Assembly: GCA_949296855.1 (NCBI GenBank)
Contig: CASFRN010000159.1
Span: 1 to 48,351, forward strand
Source: an uncultured Bacteroides sp.
GTDB lineage: Bacteria; Bacteroidota; Bacteroidia; Bacteroidales; Bacteroidaceae
DNA length: 48,351 nucleotides
Reading direction: 5' to 3'
Below the pieces are notes generated by a model. That model saw only the letters and a program-made list of their open reading frames with translations. It was not told the origin of the DNA and made no database searches. The translations under genes were made by a program, and so were the position numbers. Each line of letters begins with the position of its first letter. Within the stretch, counting starts at the first letter, position 1. Positions 32,992 through 41,392 of the stretch are shown here, in pieces.

Positions 32992-34551
32992 TTACTTCTT
33001 CTTAGTCGTAATCAGCATCACGCCGAATTTACCTTTCTCACCATAAGGAGCGGTTTTCGACGGGTCTTTCAATACTTCTATTTTCTCAATCGTATTGGAA
33101 TCCAGTTTAAACAAATCTTTTGTAGGGAATTCTTTTCCGTCAACGAGAATCAATACACCGCCCGAATTGAAGGAAATGATTGTACTGTCCGATTTTTCAC
33201 CATTGTGTTCATGGAGTATGACGGGGACAGTGTATTTCACTGGTACGGGTTTGCCGTCTTGCATACCCGGTTGCCATTTAGGCATTTTTGATATTACACG
33301 GACAGCTTCGGCATCGACAATGGGGTGAAGACTTCGTACTACCTCTACATCAGTGATGCTTCCATCTTCTTTTACTGTAAAACCTATGATTACTCTGCCA
33401 TGTAAGCATAAGTCTTTGGCTTCTTCGGGATAGCGCAGGTTGGTGCTGATATACTCCATCAACGCTTTCATGCCGCCCGGAAATTGGGGCATTTGTTCTA
33501 CCATTGTGTAGGGTTCTTCCTTGTTATCGGGATTCTCCTTATCCCCCACAATGATTATCTTTGTTGGTTTTCCTTGCAAAGTATCGGCTTTTTCGATACT
33601 TTCACTCGTTACGGCATCGGATATTGCCGGAAATTCCGTAACTTTGACACGTGAAATCTCGTTCAGTGGTTCAGAGATTTCGGGACGGGCAAAAGCGGCT
33701 ACAGCTATTGCAGCTAATGGAAGTACGTAGAGGTACTTCGTGCGTGCCCACGGATTCGATTTTTTTCTCATCATCATAGTGATACGTTTTTTAAGTGAAC
33801 TGTGATTCAGGCTGTTGGCAAGAGAGTAGAGCCTTGCGCCAACGGCCTTCTTTATTAATAACAATTGATATTCCTTCGCGTTTACACCCCGGCGGAGCAC
33901 CTCGCTATCGGCTTCGTATTCGTGTACGGCTTGAAGCTCTTGCTTCACGAGCCATGCCGCCGGATTAAACCATTGTACGATGATGCATGCCTGCGCTATC
34001 AGGATGTCCCACGAATGGCGGAGGCGGATATGCGCTTGCTCGTGCGCCAATATTGGTGTGCAGTCTTCTTGCAGGTCTTTCTCCGACACCACGATATACT
34101 TCATCCAGCTGAACGGGGCGGTTTTCTCCGTACAATGCACCAAGACGCTCCCGTCCGCCAATCTCTCTTTCCGGTTCCGCCAGATGAGGATAAGCATCCG
34201 CCCGATGCCGATAAGGTTCTTGAGGCAGAAGAAGACGACGCCTATCAGATAGATGCCTACCGCCGCTTCTTGCCATCCGACCCGCACGACCGTTTCCGTA
34301 GTTCCCGCTTCCGCATGGAGTTCAGCCAACATCAGTAGGCTTTCCAAGTCCGATACCGTGCGGTTCAACGCCGTAGGTTCGCTCACGGCAATCTTTATCG
34401 CGGGCAAAAAGAACGACAAGACCACGGTGCCCAATAACGCCATCCGGTTGAACCGGTGGAATGTTTCCTTGCTCAGCAACACCTTATAGAATAGGTAGAA
34501 CAAAGCTAAGCAAACCGATGCTTTCAGTATGTAAATGAAAAATAGTCCCAT
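32992..34551 (-). CDS. M56 (BlaR1-type) membrane peptidase fused to TonB and plug-like domains
   Basis: Inner-membrane protein of 519 aa. Three or four hydrophobic segments surround a BlaR1-type zinc protease domain with H170-E-Q-A-H174 (ILAHEQAHIRLRHSWD). Instead of a penicillin-binding sensor, the outer part is a TonB C-terminal domain at about 350-445 (MPQFPGGMKALMEYISTNLR, YPEEAKD, MPKWQPGMQDGKPVPV). A last segment of about 60 residues resembles the plug of TonB-dependent receptors (GGVLILVDGKEFPT, IEKIEVLKDPS). The gene starts 1 base after the BlaI-type repressor gene. It is probably a signal-transducing protease that inactivates that repressor; the signal is unknown. Confidence 0.87.
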   Translation of the reverse strand: MGLFFIYILKASVCLALFYLFYKVLLSKETFHRFNRMALLGTVVLSFFLPAIKIAVSEPTALNRTVSDLESLLMLAELHAEAGTTETVVRVGWQEAAVGIYLIGVVFFCLKNLIGIGRMLILIWRNRKERLADGSVLVHCTEKTAPFSWMKYIVVSEKDLQEDCTPILAHEQAHIRLRHSWDILIAQACIIVQWFNPAAWLVKQELQAVHEYEADSEVLRRGVNAKEYQLLLIKKAVGARLYSLANSLNHSSLKKRITMMMRKKSNPWARTKYLYVLPLAAIAVAAFARPEISEPLNEISRVKVTEFPAISDAVTSESIEKADTLQGKPTKIIIVGDKENPDNKEEPYTMVEQMPQFPGGMKALMEYISTNLRYPEEAKDLCLHGRVIIGFTVKEDGSITDVEVVRSLHPIVDAEAVRVISKMPKWQPGMQDGKPVPVKYTVPVILHEHNGEKSDSTIISFNSGGVLILVDGKEFPTKDLFKLDSNTIEKIEVLKDPSKTAPYGEKGKFGVMLITTKKK

Positions 34552-34552
34552 A

Positions 34553-34912
34553 TCAATTCCCTTCCTCCACTTCCCGGATTAGCTCCTTCAGTTCTTCTAT
34601 CGAAATCTCCTCTTCCTTTACCAGCGACGATACCACCCCCATGTAGGAATTGTTGAAGTACTTGCTGATGACTCCTTTCAGCGTCTTGCGCTTAAAGTCT
34701 TCTTTCGTCACTACAGGATAATACTGGTATGAGTTCCCGTAGGCGTTATGTCCCAAGAACCCTTTTTCCTCCAGTCCCCGCACCACGGTAGACAAGGTGT
34801 TGAAGTGCGGGCGCGGCTCTTCGTAAAACTCCAAGAGCTGCTTTACGAACAACGGGCCTTTCTTCCAAAAAAGCTCCATTACTTCTTCTTCTTTTGCGGT
34901 CAACGTCTTCAT
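34553..34912 (-). CDS. BlaI/MecI-family transcriptional repressor
   Basis: Winged-helix repressor of 119 aa from the ATG at 34912 (MKTLTAKEEEVMELFWKKGP). The recognition region reads FNTLSTVVRGLEEKGFLGHN, and the C-terminal helices form the dimer. The family is inactivated by cleavage by a BlaR1-like protease, which is the next gene. An in-frame ATG at 34936 is possible but would overlap the predicted promoter. A perfect 9-bp-arm palindrome 27 bases upstream is the likely autoregulatory operator. Confidence 0.9.
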   Translation of the reverse strand: MKTLTAKEEEVMELFWKKGPLFVKQLLEFYEEPRPHFNTLSTVVRGLEEKGFLGHNAYGNSYQYYPVVTKEDFKRKTLKGVISKYFNNSYMGVVSSLVKEEEISIEELKELIREVEEGN

Positions 34913-34931
34913 GTCATTTCCAATCTTTTCC

Positions 34932-34957
34932 CGCAAAGTAACTAAAAGTTTTAGTTA
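34932..34957 (-). promoter_or_regulatory. Promoter and operator of the blaI-M56 operon
   Basis: TAACTAAAAGTTTTAGTTA (34939-34957) is a palindrome with 9-bp perfect arms and a 1-base centre. On the minus strand it is followed by TTACTTTGC (34932-34940), close to the -7 consensus. A repressor bound here would cover the promoter. A looser related copy, AACTAATC...TATAGTTA, lies at about 34961-34977. Confidence 0.6.
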
Positions 34958-35010
34958 TTCAACTAATCTTTATAGTTAATATAACTGAAAGCTTTGTTAT
35001 TTTAAACGAT

Positions 35011-35067
35011 AAAAGGACACAGATGCACAAGGTTTATCATTGTCCTTTGCGCTTTCTGTGTCCTTTT
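35011..35067. terminator. Hairpin downstream of the GH67 gene
   Basis: AAAAGGACACAG (35011-35022) is the exact inverted copy of CTGTGTCCTTTT (35056-35067), with further pairing inside. It probably terminates the xylan operon and again has the CACAG-type arm design. Confidence 0.7.
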
Positions 35068-35103
35068 GGTTATTTATAAGCAAGTAGAGTTTCTTCAGAG
35101 AGA

Positions 35104-37113
35104 TTAGGGGTGCGGCAGCATTTCCGGAGTGGGGCATTCGTAGTTGCTGATGGGGAGTTTTACCTTCATCAGTTTTTTCAGCTTGAATACCGGGCGCGAT
35201 ACGTCTTTCGGGAAAGGCATTCGCGAGAATTTCTGGAAATAAAGCAAGCAAGCGTCTTTCCACCACACCGCATCGTTTGCTTGAGTCTGCAGACGTCCGG
35301 CTACGGTGTCCCAGCGTTCTGAGTCGATGTATGGTTTCACTTCGTTCCATGTCTTGCAGAAGTCGTTGGCTTCTTTTACGCCTCGTTCATAGTGGCGGCA
35401 CAATTCATCCCACAGGGTGGCTCCGCTCTTCATCTGATGATTCCAAGGCGCATGATGGAACCAAAGCAGGAATTCTTCCGGACAAGTATCTATCGAATCG
35501 AATTGTTTGGCTAACGCTTCGGGATACTGAGCTACGGCATTGCTTCCGGTATGGCTGCGGTCGAATCCGATGCCTTCCTTATCTGCTTGATGATAATAAG
35601 AGGGCAACCAGTCGGGTCTTGCGCCGGGTATGGTGCACCACGGTTCGGGGCCGTAATGATGTCCCCAGGCGAAAATGTGGTGTAAACCGAGCGGCATCAT
35701 GTAGTCTACAACGGCTTCACGGCTCCGCATCATCATGTTTTCTACCGGTTGGGTGAATTTCGGGTCGGTGGTGAAAGTCTGGGTAAGCCATTCTTGGGCG
35801 ATGGTTTCTGATGTTAAATCCGGGTTCCATGCCAGACGTCCGAAAGCGTACCAGTTGGCTTGCGCGAAATCATGGCCGCACCAGTTGGTGTTGTCACCGA
35901 TGTTTGCCACGCCCGATACCGCTTGGATGGAGCGGGGGGGTACGTAAGTGAAAAACTCTTTCCACATCGGCGCGAGGTAAGCCAAATGGTTGGAATGTCC
36001 CAAGTATTCTTGTGTTACCTGGAATTCTACCATCAACGGCGTATGCCGCATTGCTCCGAATAAAGGGCTGTAAGGTTCACGCGGCTGAAAGTCAATCGGC
36101 CCGTTTTTCACTTGCACGATGACGTTGTCGAGGAATTTTCCGTCAAGTGGTTGGAATTCCAAATAAGCCTGTTTGGCACGGTCGCTGTCCGAAGGACTGT
36201 ACACAAACGCACGCCACATTACGATGCCTCCGTAAGGTTTCAAGGCTTCGGCCATCATGTTGGCACCCTCGGCATGTGTGCGGTGGTAATCACACGGACC
36301 TGGCTGTCCTTCGGAATTGGCTTTCACCAAGAATCCGCCGAAGTCAGGTATCAGGCTGTAGATTTCGTGTACCTTTGTTTTCCACCAGGCTGCTACATCT
36401 TTATTGAGCGGGTCGGCGGTAGGAAGTTTGCCTAAAACCATGGGAGAAGCGAAATTTACCGACAAATACACCTTTATATTATAAGGGCGGAAAATATCGG
36501 CAAGGGCTTTTACCTTTTGCAGGTAAGCGGTGCTCAGCATCTCGGGCGAAGCGTTGACGTTGTTCAGCACTGTAGCGTTGATGCCGATAGAGGCATTGGC
36601 ACGCGCATACGCTTCGTAACGGGGAGAGACCGTAGCCGGAAGTTCTTCCCATTTCCAAAGTGAATGGCCTGCATATCCCCGTTCGATTGTACCGTCGAGA
36701 TTATCCCAATGGTTCAAGATGCGCACATCGTATGCGGGGCTTTCGCTGATGTGGAGCGAGCGTGTATCGGCATTCATCGCCTGAAGCCGGAGCAAGTGGT
36801 AAGCGGCGTAAAGCAAGCCGGCTTCGGAAGCGGCACCCAGTACCGTTTCGTTTCCGGAGGTACGGATGGTGTATCCTTCACGTCCTAAAGCCGTGTGTTC
36901 GGCATCGCTGAAAAGTTGCAACGAAACCGGACCACCTTTCCATGTCCGTTTCAGTTCGGCTTGAGCTACATCTAATACGGGCGAATGCAACAGGCATTTC
37001 ACCGTTGCGTTCGCCGTCGTATCCTGGCGGAGCCAGAGGCGGCTTCCGTTTTCAGCCCGAAGCCATCCTCCGCCTGCCAGCAAACATATACTTAAAACCA
37101 ATAAACGTATCAT
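35104..37113 (-). CDS. aguA: Alpha-glucuronidase, GH67
   Basis: Removes (4-O-methyl)glucuronic acid from the ends of xylo-oligosaccharides. The protein is 669 aa with a signal peptide (about 1-20), so it probably acts in the periplasm. A GH67 N-terminal domain is followed by the catalytic barrel with RILNHWDNLDGTIERGYAGH, YLSVNFASPMVLG, VKANSEGQPGP, GGIVMWRAFVYSP and VEFQVTQEYLG. The length is normal for the family. It is the last gene of the operon and overlaps the GH43 gene by 4 bases. Confidence 0.93.
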   Translation of the reverse strand: MIRLLVLSICLLAGGGWLRAENGSRLWLRQDTTANATVKCLLHSPVLDVAQAELKRTWKGGPVSLQLFSDAEHTALGREGYTIRTSGNETVLGAASEAGLLYAAYHLLRLQAMNADTRSLHISESPAYDVRILNHWDNLDGTIERGYAGHSLWKWEELPATVSPRYEAYARANASIGINATVLNNVNASPEMLSTAYLQKVKALADIFRPYNIKVYLSVNFASPMVLGKLPTADPLNKDVAAWWKTKVHEIYSLIPDFGGFLVKANSEGQPGPCDYHRTHAEGANMMAEALKPYGGIVMWRAFVYSPSDSDRAKQAYLEFQPLDGKFLDNVIVQVKNGPIDFQPREPYSPLFGAMRHTPLMVEFQVTQEYLGHSNHLAYLAPMWKEFFTYVPPRSIQAVSGVANIGDNTNWCGHDFAQANWYAFGRLAWNPDLTSETIAQEWLTQTFTTDPKFTQPVENMMMRSREAVVDYMMPLGLHHIFAWGHHYGPEPWCTIPGARPDWLPSYYHQADKEGIGFDRSHTGSNAVAQYPEALAKQFDSIDTCPEEFLLWFHHAPWNHQMKSGATLWDELCRHYERGVKEANDFCKTWNEVKPYIDSERWDTVAGRLQTQANDAVWWKDACLLYFQKFSRMPFPKDVSRPVFKLKKLMKVKLPISNYECPTPEMLPHP

Positions 37114-38084
37114 TCGCCTCCTCCGTCGATGGTGATGATATTGCCTTCTGCGTCATATTCCAGTTCTACGACTTTCAAGCTGCGCAGCCAAGTCTTTCCG
37201 CCCGATGGAACGCAATCGTGATGGAAGAGATACCATTTGCCCTTGTATTCCACGATGGCATGATGGGTAGTCCAGCCTACTACAGGAGTCAGAATTACGC
37301 CTTGGTAAGTGAACGGCCCGTATGGGTTGTCTCCCGTAGCATAACAGAGGAAATGGGTGTCTCCCGTAGAATACGACAAATAATACTTGCCGTTGTATTT
37401 GTGCATCCACGATGCTTCGAAGAAGCGGTGCGGGTCATTGGCTTTCAACGGATTCCCTTCTTTATCAAGAATCAGTACAGGGCGTGGGTCTTCGGCGAAC
37501 TGCATCATGTCGTCGCGGAGCTTCACTACGCGTCCGGGGATGGCGGGTTCGTCGCCTTCGGGCAGGTATGCGCTTTCCAATGCCTTATTGTCACGGTAAC
37601 GTTGCAACTGACCTCCCCAGATACCTCCGAAATAGATGTAATGAGTTCCGTCATCGTCGCAGAAGACAGCCGGGTCGATGCTATAGCTTCCCCAAATCGG
37701 ATTTGCTTCGGGGATGAACGGGCCTTCGGGCTTGTCGCTGATGGCTACGCCCAAGCGGAAAATGTCGTTGCGGTCTTTCAAGGGGAAGTACATATAGTAT
37801 TTGCCGTTCTTGAACGCTACGTCGCAGTCCCAAAGTTGGCGTCCCGCCCAAGGCACGTCTTCTGTTCTCAGTACGATGCCGTGGTCTACGATTTCACCGT
37901 TCATTACATCATCGGTAGAGAACACGTGATAGTCTTTCATATTGAAATGGTCGCCGTTATCATTTTCGGGAACGCCGCTTTCCCAGTCGTGCGAAGGATA
38001 GATGTAAACTCTTTCGTTGAATACGTGAACCGACGGGTCTGCCATATAGTCGTTAGGAACTAAGTATCTTGCTTCTTTTTTCAT
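37110..38084 (-). CDS. GH43 beta-xylosidase/arabinofuranosidase-type enzyme
   Basis: Five-bladed propeller hydrolase of 324 aa. The expected catalytic residues are visible: base D16 (YMADPSVH), the pKa-tuning D137 (SIDPAVF) and acid E223 (RFFEASWMHKYNGKYY). There is no signal peptide, so it should act in the cytoplasm on imported xylo-oligosaccharides. The C-terminal text TPVVGWTTHHAIVEYKGKWY is typical of the small GH43 xylosidases. It lies between GH10 and GH67 genes in one operon; xylose or arabinose specificity cannot be decided by eye. Confidence 0.9.
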   Translation of the reverse strand: MKKEARYLVPNDYMADPSVHVFNERVYIYPSHDWESGVPENDNGDHFNMKDYHVFSTDDVMNGEIVDHGIVLRTEDVPWAGRQLWDCDVAFKNGKYYMYFPLKDRNDIFRLGVAISDKPEGPFIPEANPIWGSYSIDPAVFCDDDGTHYIYFGGIWGGQLQRYRDNKALESAYLPEGDEPAIPGRVVKLRDDMMQFAEDPRPVLILDKEGNPLKANDPHRFFEASWMHKYNGKYYLSYSTGDTHFLCYATGDNPYGPFTYQGVILTPVVGWTTHHAIVEYKGKWYLFHHDCVPSGGKTWLRSLKVVELEYDAEGNIITIDGGGE

Positions 38085-38138
38085 ACGTTTAAGTTTTTAG
38101 GTTGGTTATTAAATTAATTGATGGTTGTGTTTTGTGGG

Positions 38139-39272
38139 CTATTTTTGTGCATTCGCTTTTTCTTCTATCACTTCTTTTACCCAAGGTTTCGGTTGATAGT
38201 TACGGTCGAAGAGCAACGGGTAATCTTTACGTCCGCGGATGGGGAATCCGTTTTTCCAAGAATCGCCGTCGCTGACTCCCCATGCAGTCACGCGGTCTAC
38301 GATGTCGGCGTGTTTTTCGAACAATTCAAAGAATTGCTTCATGCGGGCATTCCATGCTTGCGATACCGAGTCGGGCAATTCGTTGGGGTAGGGGTTCAAT
38401 GCCTTCTTGAAAGCTACGGTATCCGAGATGTTGGCGGTGCGCGAAACCGTAGGCAGGGCACTCATATCCCATTCGGTAATCATAACCTTTACTCCTTCTT
38501 TGGCGAAGGCCAGCATACTCTTTTCGAATTCTTCAATCTTCGGATAGTCCATACCCATATGGCCTTGCATGCCTACCGCGTCGATGCGCAAGCCCTTTTC
38601 TTTCAGGCTGCGGATGAGTTTCACCACTCCTTCGCGGCGGCCCGGGTTATCCATGCCGTAGTCGTTATAGTAAAGCTCGATGGTAGAGTCGGCTTCGTGT
38701 GCGTATTGGAATGCCAGCGGGATAAATTCTTCGCCTAAGATTTCGTAGAACTTGCTCTTGCGGTATGACCCGTCTTCGATGATGGCTTCATTTACTACGT
38801 CCCAACCTTTCAGTTTGCCTTTAAAGTGCTGCACCACTGTGGTGATATGGGTCTTCATGCGTTGTTTCAGGACTTCGGGCGAAACATTCTTCCCGTTTTT
38901 GTCAACGCAGAACCATTCCGGGCATTGTGAGTGCCAAATCAGTACGTGTCCTGTCATCGTCAGTCCGTTTTCTTCTCCGAACTTCACGAAATTGTCGGCA
39001 TCGTTGAATGTGAATCGGCCTTCTTCAGGCTGCACTTCTTCCATTTTCATACAGTTTTCTGCCACGATGGCGTTGAAGTGCTTTTTTACGATATTGGTAG
39101 CGTTGGTGTCCAGTCCTGCCACTTGGCGTACGTTCAGTGCCGTTCCCATCAGGAATTGGTCGGCCGAAACGTCTTTCAGAGTCAATCCTTTGTCGGCACT
39201 GGTTTGTGTTCCTCCACAAGCGGCTGTAAGTGCTGCCAATAGGATAGCGGATGCGATGTGTTTTACTTTCAT
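38139..39272 (-). CDS. GH10 endo-1,4-beta-xylanase, lipoprotein
   Basis: Retaining xylanase of 377 aa. The signal sequence ends in a lipobox LTAAC (C19), so the enzyme is lipid-anchored. The GH10 barrel shows NAIVAENCMKMEEVQP, HVLIWHSQCPEW, acid/base E162 in WDVVNEAIIE and nucleophile E267 in VMITEWDMS. TEWDM in place of the common TELD is an allowed variant. It is a single-domain enzyme without carbohydrate-binding modules. It lies 36 bases after the symporter gene, and whether it faces the periplasm or the cell surface cannot be told. Confidence 0.94.
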   Translation of the reverse strand: MKVKHIASAILLAALTAACGGTQTSADKGLTLKDVSADQFLMGTALNVRQVAGLDTNATNIVKKHFNAIVAENCMKMEEVQPEEGRFTFNDADNFVKFGEENGLTMTGHVLIWHSQCPEWFCVDKNGKNVSPEVLKQRMKTHITTVVQHFKGKLKGWDVVNEAIIEDGSYRKSKFYEILGEEFIPLAFQYAHEADSTIELYYNDYGMDNPGRREGVVKLIRSLKEKGLRIDAVGMQGHMGMDYPKIEEFEKSMLAFAKEGVKVMITEWDMSALPTVSRTANISDTVAFKKALNPYPNELPDSVSQAWNARMKQFFELFEKHADIVDRVTAWGVSDGDSWKNGFPIRGRKDYPLLFDRNYQPKPWVKEVIEEKANAQK

Positions 39273-39308
39273 GGGTTTGTACGTTTTTAAGTTGTTAATA
39301 ATAAAGTT

Positions 39309-40805
39309 TTAATAATCTTGTTTGCTTCGGCGTTCTGCCAGTTCCGCCTGCATCTTTTCGTTATACTTCTTGGTGATGGGGTAGAAGAACAAAGCCACTA
39401 CACCTACAAAGAAAGTTGCCGCAGGAATCAGGCTTGAAGACAGGATGATGCCATGGATAGCGTTTTCACTCTGTGCCACGCCTACGCCCGATACATAGCC
39501 GAAGCCGGAGAGCAGGAATCCGAGGATGGCACCGCCTATGCCTAAACCGGCTTTCAGCGCGAATACCACGCCGGCAAAGGTAAAGCCTGTGGCACGGCGG
39601 TAATGGATGTATTCCGAATGGTCTGCCACATCGGCAATCATCGCCCAAAGCAACGGAACAGTAGGAGCGTATGCCAAGCTCTTCAGGAAGTTCAGGAAGA
39701 ACATCAGTTCGATGTTGTCTTTAGCCGGGAAATAGAACAGGGCGGTAAAGATGGCGGTCAATGCCAGGCAAACGATGAAAGTGTTCTTCTTTCCGTATCT
39801 GTTGGCAAGGAAGTTGGAAAGCAAAATCACGCCGAAGAACTGAACCAGCGCACCCAGCATATTGAACACGCCGAAACCTACTTCGTATGCTTTGTCGGGC
39901 GAACTGACTATCAGTCCGAACGCGTTTAATATATGATAACCTATTGAATCCTGTGCTTCGGCGGATACTAATCCGAGGCGGTCGAGGAACGCATACAATG
40001 CGCCCGCGTCTACATAATGCTCGAAGTAATAGTTCATTGCGCTTCCCCACATGGCGAGGGTGATGAACACGAACAATGTCAGCACGAACATCGCACGCCA
40101 AGGAATGCTTCCGAATATATCCTTGATGTCTTCGCGGATATTGGTCTTTTGGCTTGCCGGAGGGGTGATACGCTCTTTGGCGGAGAATGCGGCAATGGCG
40201 AGGAAGATGAAACCTACAACGGCGAACAGGCTTATCGTGCACAGCCAGCCATGTCCCTTATCACCGTCCGTCGAGAACTTGCCTACCAAAGGCAGGGTCA
40301 AGCCTTGTACGACAAATTGCCCGATGGTGGAGAAAATGAAACGCACGGAAGTGATGCTGGTTCGTTCTTTGATGTCTGCCGACATCACACCGCCTAAAGA
40401 AGAATAAGGAGTGTTGTTGAACGAGTACATAGTCATCAACAGCGTGTACGAGATTGTGGCGTATAAGGCGACGAGGCCTTTATCTTCGATGCCCGGATTG
40501 TAGAATGCCAGCACGTAGAAGACCATGAAGGGGATGGCTGTCCATAATACCCACGGCCGGTATTTGCCCCATTTGGTTTGTGTGCGGTCGGAAAGGATAC
40601 CTACCGTCGGGTCGACGAAAGCGTCCACGATGCGTGCCACTAACATGACGGTACCCGCAATGGCTCCTTCTAATCCGAATACATCGGTGTAAAACTTAGT
40701 TTGGTAAATCATCATCATCTGGAACACGAGGTTCGCAGAGCAGTCTCCTAATCCATAGCCGATTTTCTCAGCCATCGAGACTTTTTGATTTGGTAATGTA
40801 CTCAT
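39309..40805 (-). CDS. GPH-family sugar:cation symporter (xyloside transporter)
   Basis: Inner-membrane transporter of 498 aa in the glycoside-pentoside-hexuronide family. Twelve hydrophobic segments can be traced. Family marks are KIGYGLGDCSANLVFQ, VARIVDAFVDPTVGILSDRT, KWGKYRPWVLW and the NNTPYSSLGG loop. Position at the head of GH10, GH43 and GH67 genes points to import of xylo-oligosaccharides from the periplasm. No SusC/SusD pair is present in the window, so outer-membrane uptake must rely on other loci or porins. Confidence 0.93.
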   Translation of the reverse strand: MSTLPNQKVSMAEKIGYGLGDCSANLVFQMMMIYQTKFYTDVFGLEGAIAGTVMLVARIVDAFVDPTVGILSDRTQTKWGKYRPWVLWTAIPFMVFYVLAFYNPGIEDKGLVALYATISYTLLMTMYSFNNTPYSSLGGVMSADIKERTSITSVRFIFSTIGQFVVQGLTLPLVGKFSTDGDKGHGWLCTISLFAVVGFIFLAIAAFSAKERITPPASQKTNIREDIKDIFGSIPWRAMFVLTLFVFITLAMWGSAMNYYFEHYVDAGALYAFLDRLGLVSAEAQDSIGYHILNAFGLIVSSPDKAYEVGFGVFNMLGALVQFFGVILLSNFLANRYGKKNTFIVCLALTAIFTALFYFPAKDNIELMFFLNFLKSLAYAPTVPLLWAMIADVADHSEYIHYRRATGFTFAGVVFALKAGLGIGGAILGFLLSGFGYVSGVGVAQSENAIHGIILSSSLIPAATFFVGVVALFFYPITKKYNEKMQAELAERRSKQDY

Positions 40806-40842
40806 GGTATGTTTGATTTTTAAGTTGGTTAGTTTTTAATCG

Positions 40843-40971
40843 TTATTTAAATATATGTGTAAGGCGGTCTATTAAGTAAGGAGAAGAAGCCTTTGCCTCG
40901 CCAATCACGGCGAAGCAAAGACAAAGTAATAAAACTAACCCTAACTTAATATTCAACCTATTTGTTTTCAT
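40843..40971 (-). CDS. Small exported leader-like ORF (42 aa) heading the xylan operon
   Basis: MKTNRLNIKLGLVLLLCL begins a signal-peptide-like sequence with a probable cleavage after AKA, leaving only about 14 residues (SSPYLIDRLTHIFK). The ATG at 40971 lies 30 bases after a full -7 box, and the stop is 37 bases before the symporter ATG. I do not recognise it. It may be a leader peptide, a tiny exported peptide, or the remnant of a larger exported protein. An in-frame upstream ATG (41061) would place the start before the promoter and is unlikely. Confidence 0.45.
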   Translation of the reverse strand: MKTNRLNIKLGLVLLLCLCFAVIGEAKASSPYLIDRLTHIFK

Positions 40972-40993
40972 TCCTTCGTTTTTAAGGTTTTTG

Positions 40994-41057
40994 ATACATT
41001 GCAAATGTATAGAAAGTTTTCCAATTATCCATTCATAAATGATTCTAAAACTTTTCT
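40994..41057 (-). promoter_or_regulatory. Promoter and dyads of the xylan operon
   Basis: On the minus strand TACATTTGC (41001-41009) matches TAnnTTTG. It sits inside the palindrome ATACATTGCAAATGTAT (40994-41010; 7-bp perfect arms, 3-base centre). Just upstream, AGAAAGTTTT (41011-41020) and AAAACTTTTCT (41047-41057) form a second inverted repeat. Confidence 0.55.
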
Positions 41058-41080
41058 CCATGAAACATCACTCCTTCGAA

Positions 41081-41125
41081 ATGTTACAAATATTATCACG
41101 TATGTTACATTTTATGATATAAAAC
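41081..41125. promoter_or_regulatory. Direct ATGTTACA repeats between the xylan and efflux operons
   Basis: ATGTTACA at 41081-41088 and 41102-41109 are spaced by 21 bases, two helical turns, next to the hairpin-like TTTTATGATATAAAA (41111-41125). It could be an activator site of the xylan operon. The rest of the gap to 41392 shows only the efflux promoter. Confidence 0.35.
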
Positions 41126-41356
41126 ATAAAACGCTTTTCTGTAGCTTGTTTTCTCCCGTGTGTTTCGCAATTGTCTGAAAGGGGATGGAATCATCTCTTC
41201 CGCAAGGTATGGAGGCGAGCGGATTTTGTCTGGTTTTATCGATGCAATAGGCCGGTTTTTTACGTTTTTTAGGATGAATCGTGGAAAGCGGTTTTCTGGA
41301 AGCTGATTATTGTGTGAATGTTTTTTAAATATGTAGCGTTTATTTAAATGTTTTCT

Positions 41357-41364
41357 TATTTTTG
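41357..41364 (+). promoter_or_regulatory. -7 promoter box of the RND efflux operon
   Basis: TATTTTTG matches TAnnTTTG, 28 bases before the adaptor gene ATG. Confidence 0.5.
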
Positions 41365-41392
41365 TCATCGTTCTAATATCAAGTAAAACCGA

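Noticed and set aside
36942-38063. A 373-codon open frame on the plus strand opposite GH43 and GH67
   Set aside because: The minus strand encodes GH43 with all catalytic residues; the plus-strand frame has no recognisable domain.
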